Program-made: the position numbers and the translations under genes
Notes under the pieces: generated by a model
Told to the model about the DNA's origin: nothing
Databases searched by the model: none
What the model saw: the letters and a program-made list of their open reading frames with translations, nothing else
Part shown: one piece after another, positions 1 through 12,163 of the stretch
Layout: the number at the start of each line of letters is the position of its first letter
Numbering within the stretch: position 1 is the first letter of the stretch
Origin: Rhipidocladum racemiflorum
Taxonomy: Eukaryota; Streptophyta; Magnoliopsida; Poales; Poaceae
DNA: 64,000 nt
Assembly (NCBI GenBank): GCA_036346355.1
Contig: CM070578.1
Location: forward strand, 15,266,501-15,330,500
Reading direction: 5' to 3'

Positions 1-24
1 CATGGGCACACGGATGGGGCCAAG

Positions 25-1433
25 ATGGGTGCATCAAATCAATCAAGTGCGCCCTCCAATAACATCGGGTTATCGGCTTATCAGCCGATCGAAATGGGAC
101 AGGTTCCACAGTCACGAGGGGCCACAACCATGAAACAAGCACCATACAGGGGTGCCATCGTCGAACCTTTCGCGCCCATACCCGATGCATTAGGTTTTAA
201 TCGCAATTCTGACGCAGCACCAAGACCTCCTGAGGTGCGAGTTGGACAAAGGCCCGAGTTTGCACTCGGGGGGCAGGGCGCAAACAATGAGAATTGGCCG
301 TGTCCGGCTGCACCACAAGCCGACAATGTTAATTGGGCGGAACAAATTGCCAATGTTTTGAGAGAACAGTTCGGTTTACAACCCGGAGGAGAGTGATCGG
401 CTACAGGAAGCCGTACCCCGATTACATAGACCGAATGCCGTACCCCCACAACTTTAGGGTACCAGACTTTGCTAAATTCTCAGGGGATGATTCTATTACC
501 ACAATTGAGCATATCGGACGGTTCATGGCTCAATGTGGGGAGGCGGCACAGTCCGATGGTTTAAAAATTAGGTTGTTTCCTTTATCACTATCTCCTTTGC
601 ATTCACTTGGTTCACAAATCTACCACCTAATTCAGTTCATGTATGGAACGATTTAGAAAGCCGATTCCATGAGTACTTCTTTTCGGGAACTATGGAGCTT
701 AGGATTTCTGATCTTAGTTCAGTCCGACAGAAGTACGGCGAATCGGTCTCTGATTATATCAAAAGATTTCGGGGCGTACGGAATAGGTGCTACAGTGTAA
801 CATTACCCGACGACCAATTGGCCGACCTAGCGTTCCAAGGGTTAATCCCTCCATTAAAAGAAAAGTTGTCAGGCCAGGAGTTCCCCGACTTGGGCCACCT
901 ACTCCATCGCGTATCGGCACATGAAAGCCGGTATGCAGAGAGCAAAGGGTTTAAAGATAGGTTTAGGACAAACGGCAATGAAAAGGCCAAAGTAAACATG
1001 GTAGATTACGATTCGGGCGACACCTCGACGACGGCCAGTGAACATAGCCGAGTGGGCCAAAGGTTCCAAAAAACCACTCGTATGCTCTCTGCTTAGGCCG
1101 ACAAAGAATAAAGCGGAAGTCAAGTACTCGTATGATGTGTCGAAGTGTGACAAGATATTTGATTTATTACTACAAGAAAAACTCATAAGGTTACCAGAAG
1201 GGCATATCATACCATCGGCCGAAGAAATTAGAAAGCGAAGGTATTGCAAATGGCATCATTCGTTCTCTCATAACACTAACGATTGCAATATTTTTCGACA
1301 ACAGATCCAATCGGCCATCGCCGATGGCAGGTTAAAGTTTGCAGAAGAATCGGCTATGCAGATAGATATGGGCCCTTTTCAGTCAACATGGTTCAATGTT
1401 CACGAAAAGAAAAGAGGCTGCGGAAGAGGATAA
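25..1433 (+). pseudogene. gag of element 1, frameshifted
   Basis: Gag forms the capsid of the retroelement particle. An ATG at 25 opens a 123-codon Pro/Gln/Asn-rich N-terminus. The capsid-like retrotransposon-gag domain is split over frames: RVPDFAKFSGDD near 460-490, then YGESVSDYIKRFRG (about 733-775) and the LADLAFQGL stretch near 820-850. A Cys/His segment reading YCKWHHSFSHNTNDC lies at about 1240-1290, followed by FRQQIQSAIADGRL. This matches gag of grass Tat-like gypsy elements. At least three frame changes are needed to read it through, so it is not functional as given. Confidence 0.8.
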
Positions 1434-2198
1434 GCCGACTAAGAGAATTATATCACGAGGCGAGGCAGGTAGATCACCGCTTCGGTTCTATACAAATAGA
1501 AGCCGATAAAAATGGACAAAACTCAAGAACGGTGAAACCAAGAGGGGACTTAGAGGTCGGTAGATGGTATCGAGCTGAGAAGGCTCCAAGAAGAGCCGAT
1601 TTCAAACCAAAGCCGACCTTCTCACAACTCCTGGGGAAATATGAAAGGATAAGTCGAAGGTATAGCCCTCAACACCACCAGGGTTTTCATCGATCAGGGC
1701 AAAGGAGGGACGAACGTCGGCGGCCAGATGTGCCACATCGGCCGATTACAGAAGAAGAGAAACATCGGCAATGTCCTTTTTGGCAGTTTTGCTGGGAGAG
1801 AGGGATGACCTTACCAACGGTTGTATCTTGTCCTATGCAACACTCGTCTACATGTCGGCCAAACCAATCAGAAAAGACAAAGTTGTCCAGGCCGACACCA
1901 CGATCGTCTGCAGGTAAGGGGCGTAAGGCCGATCTATGAAAGGTTGTCAACATCGAACAAAGCGAATCCTCCCAAAATCGGGAATTATCACTAACGCAAG
2001 AAGGGTGGAATCGGCAATGAAATGAGCAATTTAGCCGAAAGATAAGAAAGCCGATAGAACCCAAACCTAGATGGTGCCCTTCGGGTCTCGGCAAGTCATA
2101 GCAGAAGGCTTCAGCGATTAAAAACACAAGAAGAAAGGGAAGCCGAAAAGGAGAGTGAGAGGGATCGGACGTTTAATAAGTTAAGACCGGTACCGATT
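1434..2198 (+). other. gag-protease spacer of element 1
   Basis: This stretch holds one long basic, Arg- and Pro-rich open frame (1283-1939) with no domain I recognise. It sits between the gag Cys/His segment and the protease, where such elements have a poorly conserved linker. A repeated GCCGAT/ATCGGC word, common throughout element 1, is frequent here. Confidence 0.5.
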
Positions 2199-2869
2199 TT
2201 GAAAAAGGAGTGGAGAAAGAAGGAGCGGATCGATAGTGATTCAGATCAATCGGTTCAATCCAGTTCTCCGATGATCCGAGATGACACGCCACCAATGGAT
2301 ATAAACATGGTATTCACTTTACCTGCCGAGTTCAGAACCGAAGAATCGGTGAAGAAGTGTTCGCCCAATTGTGCCTCGGAGCACCAGGCCAGTGTGTTTG
2401 AAAAACCACAAGACATGCATCGGCATCTGAAACCATTGTATCTAAAAGGATACATTAATGGCCGACCAATATCCCGTATGTTGGTCGATGGCGGGGCAAC
2501 GGTCAATCTGATGCCGTTAAGTACTTTCAGAAAGTTGGGAAAAGCCGACGAAGACTTAATCAAGACCAACATGGTGCTAAATGACTTCACCGGAGACCCA
2601 ACCGAGGCTAAAGGCGTAATGGTGTCGAAGCGATCGGTAATAAAACTTTGCCGATCGCGTTTTTGTGATTGAAGCTAAAGGCAATTACAGCGTACTCCTT
2701 GGCGGGATCGATCCATGCTAATCGTTGTATACCATCAACTATGCACCGTAAATCGTGCGGTGGAATGATGATACAAAGAGAAGTCGTACCAGTAGACACA
2801 TCGGCTCATATCGCCATGGCTAGCCTCGACACCAATTGGCCACACGAAGAGGCTGAATGCATATCGTGA
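2199..2869 (+). pseudogene. aspartic protease region of element 1
   Basis: The retropepsin would cleave the Gag-Pol polyprotein. The frame 2199-2672 contains LYLKGYINGRPISRMLVDGG followed by ATVNLMPLSTF, a retropepsin active-site region. The usual D(T/S)G triad is DGG here, as in many plant gypsy proteases of this type. The flap side continues into 2669-2869 in another frame. A frameshift near 2660 separates the halves. It lies directly upstream of RT, as expected for gypsy pol. Confidence 0.75.
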
Positions 2870-3267
2870 AAAGCCTTGGACAATTGCGATTTTATCTGTA
2901 TTGAGAAATCAGGATTCAAGCCGATCAGCGTTAAACCCAATACGTTTGATCGGACAGGCAGTGATAAGAAGATGGAGCGCAAGACAATAGCAAAGCTGCA
3001 GGAAAAAGCAAGGAGCTATCGGCGGGAAGAATCTGAAGAAGTCGTTGAAGATTTTGAAGAAGAAAGAAAGGGGTTAGGATTTACTTACCGATTTGCTTGA
3101 AGAGATCGATATTGGGGAAGAGGATAGCAAAGACCAACGTTTGTAAGTGCTAAATTAGAACCCGGTTATAAAGCAAAGTTGGTCGAAATACTCAAGGAAT
3201 ATAAGGATTGCTTTGCGTGGGAGTATTATGAAATGCCAGGTTTAAGCCGATGACTAGTTGAACATCG

Positions 3268-4130
3268 GTGCCTATAAAACCTGGCTATCGGCCGTTCAAA
3301 CAGCGATGCAGGCGGTTTAACCCTACGTTGTATGACGCTATAAAGGAAGAAGTAGGACGATTGCTAGAGGCGAAATTTATCCGGCCTTGCCGATACTGGC
3401 CGAGTGGGTCTCAAACATCGTCCTGTGAAGAAGAAAAACGGCAAACTTAGGGTATGTGTCGATTTTAGAGATTTAAACAAAGCTACGCCAAAAGATTTAG
3501 TACCCGATGCCCATAGCCGATATGCTTATCGATGCTGCATCCGGGAATAAAATCATAAGTTTTTTGGACGGAACGCCGGATACAATCAGATATTCATGGC
3601 GGCCGATATACCCAAACGGCTTTCGGATGCCCGGGCTTTAGGGCTATATGAATGGAAAGTTATGACCTTCGGTTTAAAAATGCCGGTGCTACTTATCAAC
3701 GTGCTATGAACCATATTTTCCATGATTTGATCGGCAATCTGTGGAAATATACATTGACGACGTAGTGGTAAAATCCAAAGAAGACGGCAACATTTAGCCG
3801 ATCTGGAAAAGATGTTCGAAAGCACAAGGTTGCATGGGTTAAAATGAACCCCTCAAATGTGCTTTCGGGTGTCGGTGGGCAATTTCTTGGGTTTACGGTA
3901 CATGAAGGAGGAATTGAAGTAAACAAAGCCAAGGTAAAAGCCATAGCCGATACTAAACGCCCGGCAAGTAAAAGGAGTTGCAGATATTGATTGGAAAAAT
4001 CAACTACTTGCGACGTTTCATCTCAAACTTGTCGATGCGTATTCGTGCTTTCACACATTGCTAAAAATTAAAGACAACCTAGAGTTCAAATGGGGAGCCG
4101 ATCGACAAAAAGCCTTCGACGACATAAAAG
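3268..4130 (+). pseudogene. reverse transcriptase of element 1
   Basis: The RT domain is recognisable across several frames: GYRPFKQRCRRFNP at 3282-3323, the VPVKKKNGKLRVCVDFRDLN block at about 3418-3480, and the catalytic YIDD box at 3750-3761. A NFLGF motif follows near 3880 and LQILIGKINYLRRFI near 3978-4020. Order and spacing fit a Ty3/gypsy RT of normal size. Small deletions and frame changes interrupt it at least four times, so no active enzyme is encoded as read. Confidence 0.85.
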
Positions 4131-4985
4131 GATATCGATGAGTCCACCAAGATTGACCGCACCAAAACACGGTATACCTTTTAGACTATATATATCGGTG
4201 AAGGTGATTCGATTAGGCAGTTTTAACACAAGAAGCCGATAGGAAGGAACGAGCAATATTCTACTTAAGCCGACGTCTTCTAGATGCGTAAACCAGGTAT
4301 CCCCTAGTAGAAAAATTATGCTTATCATTGTATTTTGCTTGCACCAAGTTAAGACATTATATCTTGGCTTCCAAGTGCGTCATAATATGCAAAACCGATA
4401 TAGTAAAATACATATTATCGGCGCCAATTCTACGAGGTCGGCTTGGTAAATGGGCATACGCCCTAACAGAGTTTGAGTTATCCTATGAATCGGCTAAATC
4501 TGTGAAAGGACAAGTCGTGGCCGATTTTATCACGAAGTGAAACATTAGTAGGAACAACTAGTGTAACTCCTTGGCATTTGTATTTTGATGGGTCTGTTTG
4601 CCAAGAAGGCGAAGGCATCGGTGTGGTATTAGTTTCACCTAGAAAGCAGGAGTATGACTTCATGTATCGGCTAAATAGCCGATGTTCAAATAATCAAGCG
4701 AATCTGAAGCATTACTAAGGGGTCTACAAGCTGTTAGATAGCATCGGAGTGAGAGGCGTCGAAGCTTTTGGAGATTCAATGTTAATTGTACAGCAAGTCA
4801 GAGGAGAATACCGATGCAATGATGATGCACTAACCCAGTACTTGCATCAATGCCTCCAGATCATCGAGATGTTCACTACATTTTCCATAAAACATATCCC
4901 CAGAGAAGCTAATGATAAAGCAAACCGATTGGCACAAAGTGCATCAGGTACAAGATTGAAAGCCGACGAGGACCGATCGAGCTAA
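4131..4985 (+). pseudogene. RNase H region of element 1
   Basis: After RT comes a connection region (4328-4540: KWAYALTEFELSYESAKSVK then GQVVADFI). Next is a second RNase H-like segment with WHLYFDGSVCQEGEGIGVVL at about 4571-4632 and DSMLIVQQVRGEY at 4773-4812. The Asp in YFDGS and the later GDS Asp are the expected catalytic positions. A dual RNase H (degenerate plus archaeal-type) is a Tat-lineage trait and is compatible with what is seen, though not proven. Frame changes lie between the blocks. Confidence 0.75.
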
Positions 4986-5044
4986 ACGTTTGGCCGATTT
5001 TATGTGTCCACCCTGTCGACTGGAGAACAGAGATAAGGGATTAT

Positions 5045-6277
5045 TTGTCAGATCCAACTAAGCCGACCGAGCAAAAGGTCAGGCGCAAAGCGCTCAAATA
5101 TGTTCTACTAGAAGACGTATTGTACTTTCGGACTATGGAAGGTTTGTTATTAAGATGTCTGGGAACCGAGGAAGCCAAAGTAGCAATGGGTGAAGTTCAT
5201 GAAGGCATTTGTGGGTCACATCAATCGGCTCGTAAGATGAAATGGGTACTGAGACGAACAGGATATTTTTGGCCGACGATGTTAGAAGATTGCTTCAAAT
5301 ATTATAGAGGATGCCAAACGTGTCAAAAGTTTGGTAACATACAGTCAGCACCAGCATCGGCTTTACATCCGATCGTCAAGCCATGGCCATTTAGAGGATG
5401 GGGTATAGACATAATCGGCCAGATATTTCCGTCATCCAAAGAAAGGACATAAATTCATCCTTGCAGCCACGGATTATTTTTCAAAATGGGTTGAGGCTGT
5501 GCCACTCAAGAAGGTTACTAGTAAAGAACTAATCGACTTTGTAAATGAACACATCGTCCATCGGTTTGGGATTCCACAGACAATCACTCTTGATCGAGTC
5601 TTGTGTTCATGTCCAACGAAGTTCAAAGGGTTTGCAGAAAGTCTTGGGATAAAATTACTCAATTCTTCCCCTTACTATGCTCAGGCCAACGGACAGGCCG
5701 AATCATCGAACAAAACATTGATAAAGCTGATAAAAAGAAAAATTGAGGAAGAGCCGAGGAGATGGCATTCAATGCTATCGGAGGCTTTATGGGCTTATCG
5801 GCTATCTCATCACGGAACAACTAAATTGTCACCCTATCAGTTGGTATACGGACAAGAAGCCGTTTGCCCGCTGGAAATCAACATCGGCTCAATAAGGCTA
5901 CACGAGCAAGATAAGGTGTCGGTAGATGAATTCAAACAGCGATCTTTGGACAATCTAGATGATTTGGCTGAACTAAGGCTAATCACGCTAGATCGGCTTA
6001 AAAAGAACAAAGAGATGGTTGCCAGGTCGTACAGTAAAAAAGTGATTGTTAAATCATTCAATCAAGCCGATTTAGTATGGAAAACCGTGTTGCCGATTGG
6101 GTCTAGGGATAATCGATTCGCAAATGGTCTCCGACATGGGAAGGACCTTATAAGATCAATCGGCCGGTTGACGGAAATTCATATATACTGGAATCGTTAG
6201 AAGGGTTCGTCCTACCTAAAGCGATCAATGGAAAGTATCTGAAGGCATATCACCCAAGCATATGGGTCGGGTCCTAA
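5045..6277 (+). pseudogene. integrase of element 1
   Basis: The integrase inserts the cDNA into the genome. The zinc-binding HHCC segment runs through VHEGICGSHQSARKM to CQTCQ (about 5192-5322), then the first catalytic Asp in GWGIDIIGQI (about 5397-5425). A frame change near 5450 leads into a 233-codon frame (5499-6200) with NGQAESSNKT, which supplies the catalytic Glu. The second Asp block reads TLDRVLCS instead of the usual DNGxxF pattern and is probably damaged. After another frame change the C-terminus reads KYLKAYHPSIWVGS and stops at 6275-6277. Confidence 0.85.
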
Positions 6278-6453
6278 CTATAGAGGTGAAGGCATCAGGA
6301 TCAATGACAAGCACATGCATATAAAATTGGTCATACAGCCGACCAAGTCGGTTTGAAACATCCATCCACAGCCGATCAAGCAAGCAAGAGTTCAAAAGGC
6401 ATCTCAAGTTTAAAGCAATATTACAGAGGTTGGCCACAACTGATCAGTAAAAA

Positions 6454-9156
6454 CTAGTGAAGTCCCGACCCGGGCAAATGGGCTCCCAAAGCCGATAGTG
6501 CCGCTGCTGCCCTTCCGATGGTAGTTTGAACGCCGTCTATCAATTGTTGATCGGCTACTGCATCACCTGGGACTGGGACTATCTTGACCGATTGGCTCTT
6601 AACTTTGGCAAAGACTTCGCCGATTTGCCTCCGAGGCGCTAGTGAAGATGTCGCATCTGCAATGCCGATTCGGCAATCGGCAAGTTCTCTTGTAACCAAG
6701 GCCGCTTGTTCTTCAAGTTTTTCTTGGATGACTCGGCTCCTGGGCCTTAGCTTTGGCCGATTTCAGCATAGCAGCACCCTGGTCAAAAGCACTCTTTCGA
6801 GATTTAGCATCTGCTATAAGTTTGTCCAGAATCTCTTGGTCGGCTTGCTGGGCCTTCCTCTGTTCAATTCTTGCTTTGGCCAATTCTACGTCTAGCCGAC
6901 GATCATCCAGATGGCACACTTCTAGCAAAGCATTCATGGCTGCAGGGGGAAGGTCGGCTTGCATGGCCGCCATAGCGTTCCTCAAGGGCTGAGTGTTGGC
7001 CAGAAGAGCTGCCTCTGGCTGCATCACTTCATCCAAGAGACGATTGAGTCGCTCCTGCATACCCGGCTCAGCGGTAACGGCAGCCGATGCTGGCGCAGAA
7101 GCTGCTATTATGCGCTGGATGTCGGCTGGGTAGTCATCGGTGGCTAGCACTTCCGGATCGTCGAGCTCGTCCAAAGTGAAGCCCAGCAAATCGGCCAGAT
7201 CAGTTGATGGCGCTTTGGGGTCAGGATCGGAGATCTCGATAGTCTGTTGCGGTATGGCCGGCGGCAATGGAGAGGATGGAGGGATAGCCGATGTAGCACC
7301 TTGGAGATCGGCTATAACTCCCGCCACTTGCACTGACGGAGATTGCTAGGGATTCAAGAGAATAAAATCAGCAATATGAAAAAATGATATTGAGCAAAGA
7401 ATAAAGAATAAAACTTACATCAGTAGCTGAGTGCTCCGGAGAGCCATCGGGTTGCCGCCTCACAGGTCTGGGCGAGCGCCTGGCCGACTTCTTCCTCCTC
7501 TCTGCAGTGTTTTTGAGTTAGCAATTGTCAAAGCAAGGGGCATATTAGCCGATATGCAAAAGACTTACTTGGAGCACGCTGGCGAGCTAAGTCCGTTAAA
7601 GATGGAGCTTGAATGTCTAAATTCCCTGAAGTATACCCCGTAGTGCCGACAGATTGACCTGGACGTCGTTGTCGGCCACTGCTCGCAGAAGCATGGGGAT
7701 CGGTTGTTTGCTCACCAGCGCCCGTACCAACCTGAAAAGGCCAGAGGCATTTTAGTAAAAGTTGATAACCAATGTAAAAACAGACGAATACAAGACAGTG
7801 GTACCTCTACGGCTACTGAAGAATCGCTATAATCCAAACTCGTGCTGGAACCAGATACTACCGTCGGCTCATGAAAGTCGGGAAGAAATAAGTGGATTAT
7901 AGCCGACGGAGTCCTGTCCATGAGTACAGCTTCTGATATTCTGGTCCACCACTGCGAGAAAGCAGCTGACCGACGGGAATTAAGAACAAAATGTGGTGTT
8001 GATAGGATTTGCAATCCATCGGCTACTTCAAGAATAACCTCAGCGGCAACGCTGTTGGTTACCCGAGCTCGGGGCTCGACACAAGATAGCAAAGGGAAGG
8101 ATGGAATGGTTTGCCCAAAGCCTAATTGACGAGCGTAAACCGAAGGGTGGTAGAACTCGTAAGATGGCTGAAATGTCCGGTTGCGGGTATTCAAGCCGAC
8201 ATGAAGGATGCAAGGGGTAAGGATGATTTTGTACAAATCTAAAGTAGATGGGGGCATCGAGGAACTATCAGAATCAAGGTGAAGGAATGTTGGGTATGGA
8301 CAATCGGCTACATCGGTATATCGGAAAAAGTCTTGTTGGCCGAAGGAAGTCCTATCTAGGGAAAGGAAGAAACTGAGGTATTTGTGCAAGCCGATCGAGT
8401 CCATTTTTAACTCTCCAGCCGAAGACATGATAAACCTCTCGCCATAGGATCGGCTAGCTCTATCTTGTGGAACAACATGCTCGGGTAGTCCTCCCGAGGG
8501 AAAGTTGAGCTCCCGGAGGGTTCGGATAAAATAGATCGGTGAACATACAATGGAGCCATGTTTGAACAAACCACGAGGACCTCCTATATTGCCAACGACA
8601 TGTTTGGCAAAACCGAGAAAAGAGTCGGCTCACGAATCACATACATCATTTGAAATACCGCCCCTAGGAACATCTTTCCAAGGGAAAGCCGATGACCCTC
8701 CAGCAGACGTTACGCCACTAATGAAAGGTTTGGGTAGGGCCGAGGAAGCACCACGTAAAAGATATCGGTCTAACCAAAGATTGAGAAAAGCGACATGCTC
8801 TTCAAATCTTTGGACCAAGAACCCTATTGTTATTTTGGATGTATTTATGCCACCCTTCGCCTTTTTTGCGGATTAATTTGAAAGAAGGTTTTCCGCTGAA
8901 AGCCGATAACTGGTCCCCGTCTGGCCTAAGGCAGCATAGTTGGGCCACATCTAGCAGAGTAGGGCCGATTGGGCCGGACGGGAATAGAAAAGCGTTGAAA
9001 GAATCCGACCAAAAATAACATGCCGCAGCTACCAAGGGTTCATTGGCTTCAGGGTCGGCTAGACTCAAAGATAGAGACTCGGCTATACCCATCCTCTCCC
9101 ATTCCACCCTCTTTTGAGCCGATACCCTAATGAACCAAGATCTCCATCCTTTCAGG
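6454..9156 (-). pseudogene. antisense accessory ORF with plant mobile domain (PMD-like), spliced, 5' truncated
   Basis: Read on the minus strand, this resembles the 'aminotransferase-like' plant mobile domain family. GWRSWFIRVS near 9150, FWSDSFNAFLFPSGPIGPTL (about 8980-9040), RFEEHVAFLNLWLDRYL near 8760-8810 and YHPSVYARQLGFGQ near 8110-8150 are visible. GT-AG introns are supported at 7804-7732, 7568-7502 and 7418-7347, with donors GTACCA, GTAAGT and GTAAGT. The last exon (7346-6454) encodes a Glu/Ala/Lys-rich, probably coiled-coil tail. Frameshifts occur near 8810 and 6710 and a stop lies at about 8630. Upstream exons are missing at the 9156 join. It lies antisense to and downstream of element 1 pol. 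PMD proteins occur both as host genes and inside retroelements; the element setting is favoured here. Confidence 0.7.
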
Positions 9157-9908
9157 TTAGGCGGCTTCCCGCACAACTCCGGCTTGCAATAGCTTCTCCA
9201 CTTCTTCCCGAATGGCTTCTTGTCGCTCTGGCGCCTGCCTCCGGATCTTACAGCCGGTTGGAGTGCGCTCCAGGTAGCGTTGCCAATCGGTGCTCGATCA
9301 CCTCCCTAGGGACCCCGGTCATTTCAGATGGTTCCCAGGCGAACACATCTAGATTAGACCGGAGGAAGGTGACGAGCGCGTCTTCCTATTTGGCGCTGAG
9401 ATCAGCGCCAATTCTCACAGCCTTGCCCGAGCCTTCCTCACCCACGGGGACCACCTTCACCTCACCCAAGGGACTGGGTGGAGCGCGAGCCTTGGCCGGG
9501 GGAGCGCTCGAGGGGTCTTCTGTGCCACGCGCTGAACAGGCGGCTCCAGCGAAGTCTTGCACTTGCTTACTGAGGCGCAAGGCTTCGAGCTTGTCCACCT
9601 TTACCACAATTGGGCCCTCTGGCCCAGGATCTTCATCGGCAAATAAGCATGATGCGAATCGCCATGAATTTGACTAAGCGCCGCCGCCAAGCGGGCGTTA
9701 TGCTAAGGGAGGTCAAGTCGGCGACCTCGAAGTTGATGAGTTCCGTCCGAAAGTTTTCGCTTCGAACGTGACGGGCAGCTGGACTTGTCCCAGGGCATTA
9801 GGCCCATCCCGGGCAATTCCATAAAAGCGGTCTTGAGCGCAGATTCTTCATAAGGTATTTGGAGTGCTTGATACGCCCGATCGACAAAGGTTGATGGCAC
9901 TTCCTCCA
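9157..9908 (-). pseudogene. protease/linker region, truncated copy
   Basis: Minus-strand frames around 9386-9607 and 9703-9912 match the same region in the complete element at 19561-20270. They contain HAYLSMKIL-like and VVKVDKLEALRLSKQVQDF-like stretches typical of the pre-RT part of gypsy pol. The segment stops at the junction near 9156, just before the RT fingers. Reading frames are broken by small indels relative to the other copy. Confidence 0.65.
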
Positions 9909-11818
9909 TCAACTAGTACTCGCCCAAGCTTCGCATTCCCGACCGTAGGGGCGACCACGATCGGGAGATGGTTTGGGCCTGAAGTGTTCGGCCGGGTGGT
10001 CGGCCCGATCGAAAGTGATCGATTGATCCGACCACTTCAGAAATTGACTCGTCCCTGCTCGCATGGTGGCACACACTGTCTCACTCTCGCTTGTCATGCG
10101 AGTTGGAAGAGTAGGTGGCCGAACCCCCATGAATGTATGCCACCGTGTGCTCGGCTTGTTGGAAAGCCAGTGGGGTGTCATCTTCGTCGTCATCATCTTC
10201 GCGATCCTTTTCGCGGCGCTTCTTGAGCCGCTTTTCCACCAACTTGGACACAACCTGGCAATCTTCCAAGTCGTGCCCATTTGTGCGGTGGATGGGGCAG
10301 TATGGCTTGCCCCTGTCGTCTTCACGGCGGGGAGAACGGCGGTCCCTGCGATTATCTCGCTGGTCCCGGCGATCTCTCCTTCGCTCCTGATCGTCGCGCC
10401 GCTGAGGCTTGGCTTCTGGATCGGCCACCAAAACCTCTCGGGCGACGGCCTCCTTGCGCTTCTTCTTTTTACGGTCGGAGGACTTCGACGCTCCGGCTCC
10501 GTCGTGGTTTGAGGGCCTGATGCACCCTTCCGAGCCTCACGCCCGGGCACACTTGTGAGCCAGGGAGAAAAGCTTCGGAAGTGGTAGCGACAGCATGGGT
10601 AGCCATCTTCTCCGCATCTTCGATCCCTAACCCCCTCCGAGCGCAATAATAACCGCTCGAGAGATCCGGGATCGTGTTGCGGCAATGGCTAAACCGCCGA
10701 ATAAACCCCTCGTGACTCCCCTCCTTCGCCTCCAAAGCGTGGAGGTCGCCCTCCACACCCGCTGAGCGTAGGAGCCTCGAAAGTTGGCGACAAAAATGTC
10801 GCACGCTTCCTCCCACGAGTGTACCGAACCCCGAGGAAGGTTCAGCGACCAGAGCGGGCGAGCCTGTCACGACATCGGGAAGTAGTTGGCCATAACTCTA
10901 TCTCGACCCCGGCAAAGACGCACCACCGTCGTATAAATCTGCAGGAATTCTTCAGGGTTGGTGGTGCCGTCATACTTCTCGATGGCGCGGGGACGAAATC
11001 TTTACAGCCCACGCCGATTGGCGTGACGGAGGAAAACGCCTGGCACCCAACATTATATGGGGAGTAGTGTCGCCCACCAGCCCCGACCCTGAGATGGGGT
11101 CGAGGAGTGCGAGTCTACACTCTCCCCCAGTCGGAAGAAGCCCCCTTACGATGGCCGGCAGCCGGGGTTCGGCGCGTTGTTGCGGATGACGCCTCAGAAG
11201 AACTTGACGCAGATCGTCGCCCGGCCGAGCCGCCTCATTGAGGCGTGCCCTTAGATCCCCGCGGTTCTCCTCCGGCATGGGAGTACCGCGGGAAGATGCG
11301 GAAGCTTGTGCACGTCCCCCTGTTGCAGAGGGGGCTGCAGCCAGTACTCCCTTCCCTTTATCCCGGCTCCTGCGGCCGGGAGAGGTCGCCAAAGAGCGAC
11401 TGGAGGCTTGTGCATCCACCATACGAACTCCTTGGCGGAGGACGCCGGAAGCCCCCGGCTGAATCGCCACAGCAACCTGCTGCTGGGCCGAGTCCACTAG
11501 ACGGGCAATGTCCTGGAGCCAAGGGGTGGCTGGGGTGTCGCCCGTCAGTTGGACCGGAGGATGATCCAGGAGCAACCGGGCCGCATGAAGGCTTTGCATT
11601 GGGGTATCTTCCCCCAACAGCAAGCGCCGTTGGACCGGCTGAACTCCGGGCTTGGATGCGGCTCGCGCCCCTCCCGCCGCGGAAGGGCCTGGCTGACCCG
11701 ACTCCCTTACCGGGAGCCGAGATCGGCTTCGGGCGCTGCTTTCCTCGGGGAGGGCGCTACGCTGACGATGAGATTCCGCCATACCGGATGATCTTCGGAT
11801 TCTTGCAAACTCCTCCAA
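9909..11818 (-). pseudogene. gag, truncated copy
   Basis: An ATG at 11818 (MEEFARIRRSSGMAESHRQR) opens a 282-codon basic, Ser/Arg-rich N-terminus. Downstream frames give GFIRRFSHCRNTIPDL (about 10660-10710), a capsid-core motif of this gag type. CPIHRTNGHDLEDCQVVSKL follows (about 10240-10300), then an acidic DREDDDDEDD stretch. It duplicates 22190-20271. Frame changes between blocks may be sequence errors, because the other copy breaks at different places. Confidence 0.75.
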
Positions 11819-11853
11819 AAGGAATGGAAGAAAGGAACGATCTAACCACTAAG

Positions 11854-11872
11854 CCCCTACCTGGCGCGCCAC
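11854..11872 (-). other. primer binding site, left LTR
   Basis: Immediately inside the LTR the minus strand reads GTGGCGCGCCAGGTAGGGG. The TGGCGC core next to an LTR ending in CA is a standard plant tRNA-primer site, and GCGCGCCAGGTAGGGG is typical of grass gypsy elements. It fixes the LTR end at 11873. Confidence 0.75.
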
Positions 11873-12154
11873 TGTCGGCTTACTAACCAACAGGCACCCT
11901 AAGACTGGGTGCTTGAGAGATTCGGACTGGGGGCTTTTGTGGCAACCGCTCCAAAGACAGGAAGAACGGGATGCTGGAGGCAAGCAAGAAGACAGTCGAG
12001 TTTACCCAGGTTCGGGCCCTCCAAAGGAGTAATAACCCTAGTCCTGCTTGGTGGTTTCCTCTGAGTTCAAGGTTCTTACAAGGCTGGGGAAGAAGACCCT
12101 CTCAGGTTCTGCCAACCCAATCATCAACAACCTTTCCCCCATGCATCCTAGCTC

Positions 12155-12163
12155 CCTTTTATA
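12155..12163 (-). promoter_or_regulatory. LTR TATA box
   Basis: The minus strand reads TATAAAAGG within the LTR, followed by GAGCTAGGATGC. It is conserved at 22523-22531 in the other LTR. Transcription would start about 25-35 bases further left, giving an R-U5 of roughly 250 bases before the PBS. This is the likely Pol II promoter of gag-pol. Confidence 0.7.

Larger units (their letters stand above)
1..9156 (+). mobile_element. Ty3/gypsy LTR retrotransposon (element 1), truncated both sides
   Basis: Gag, protease, RT, RNase H and integrase remnants follow one another in order on the plus strand from 25 to about 6277, the Ty3/gypsy order (RT before integrase). No LTR is seen inside the window: the 5' LTR would lie left of base 1. 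The 3' end is lost at the abrupt join near 9156 to another element. An antisense accessory ORF follows integrase (9156-6454), a layout known from Tat-lineage elements. Many frameshifts and stops show that the copy is dead or badly read. Confidence 0.85.
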
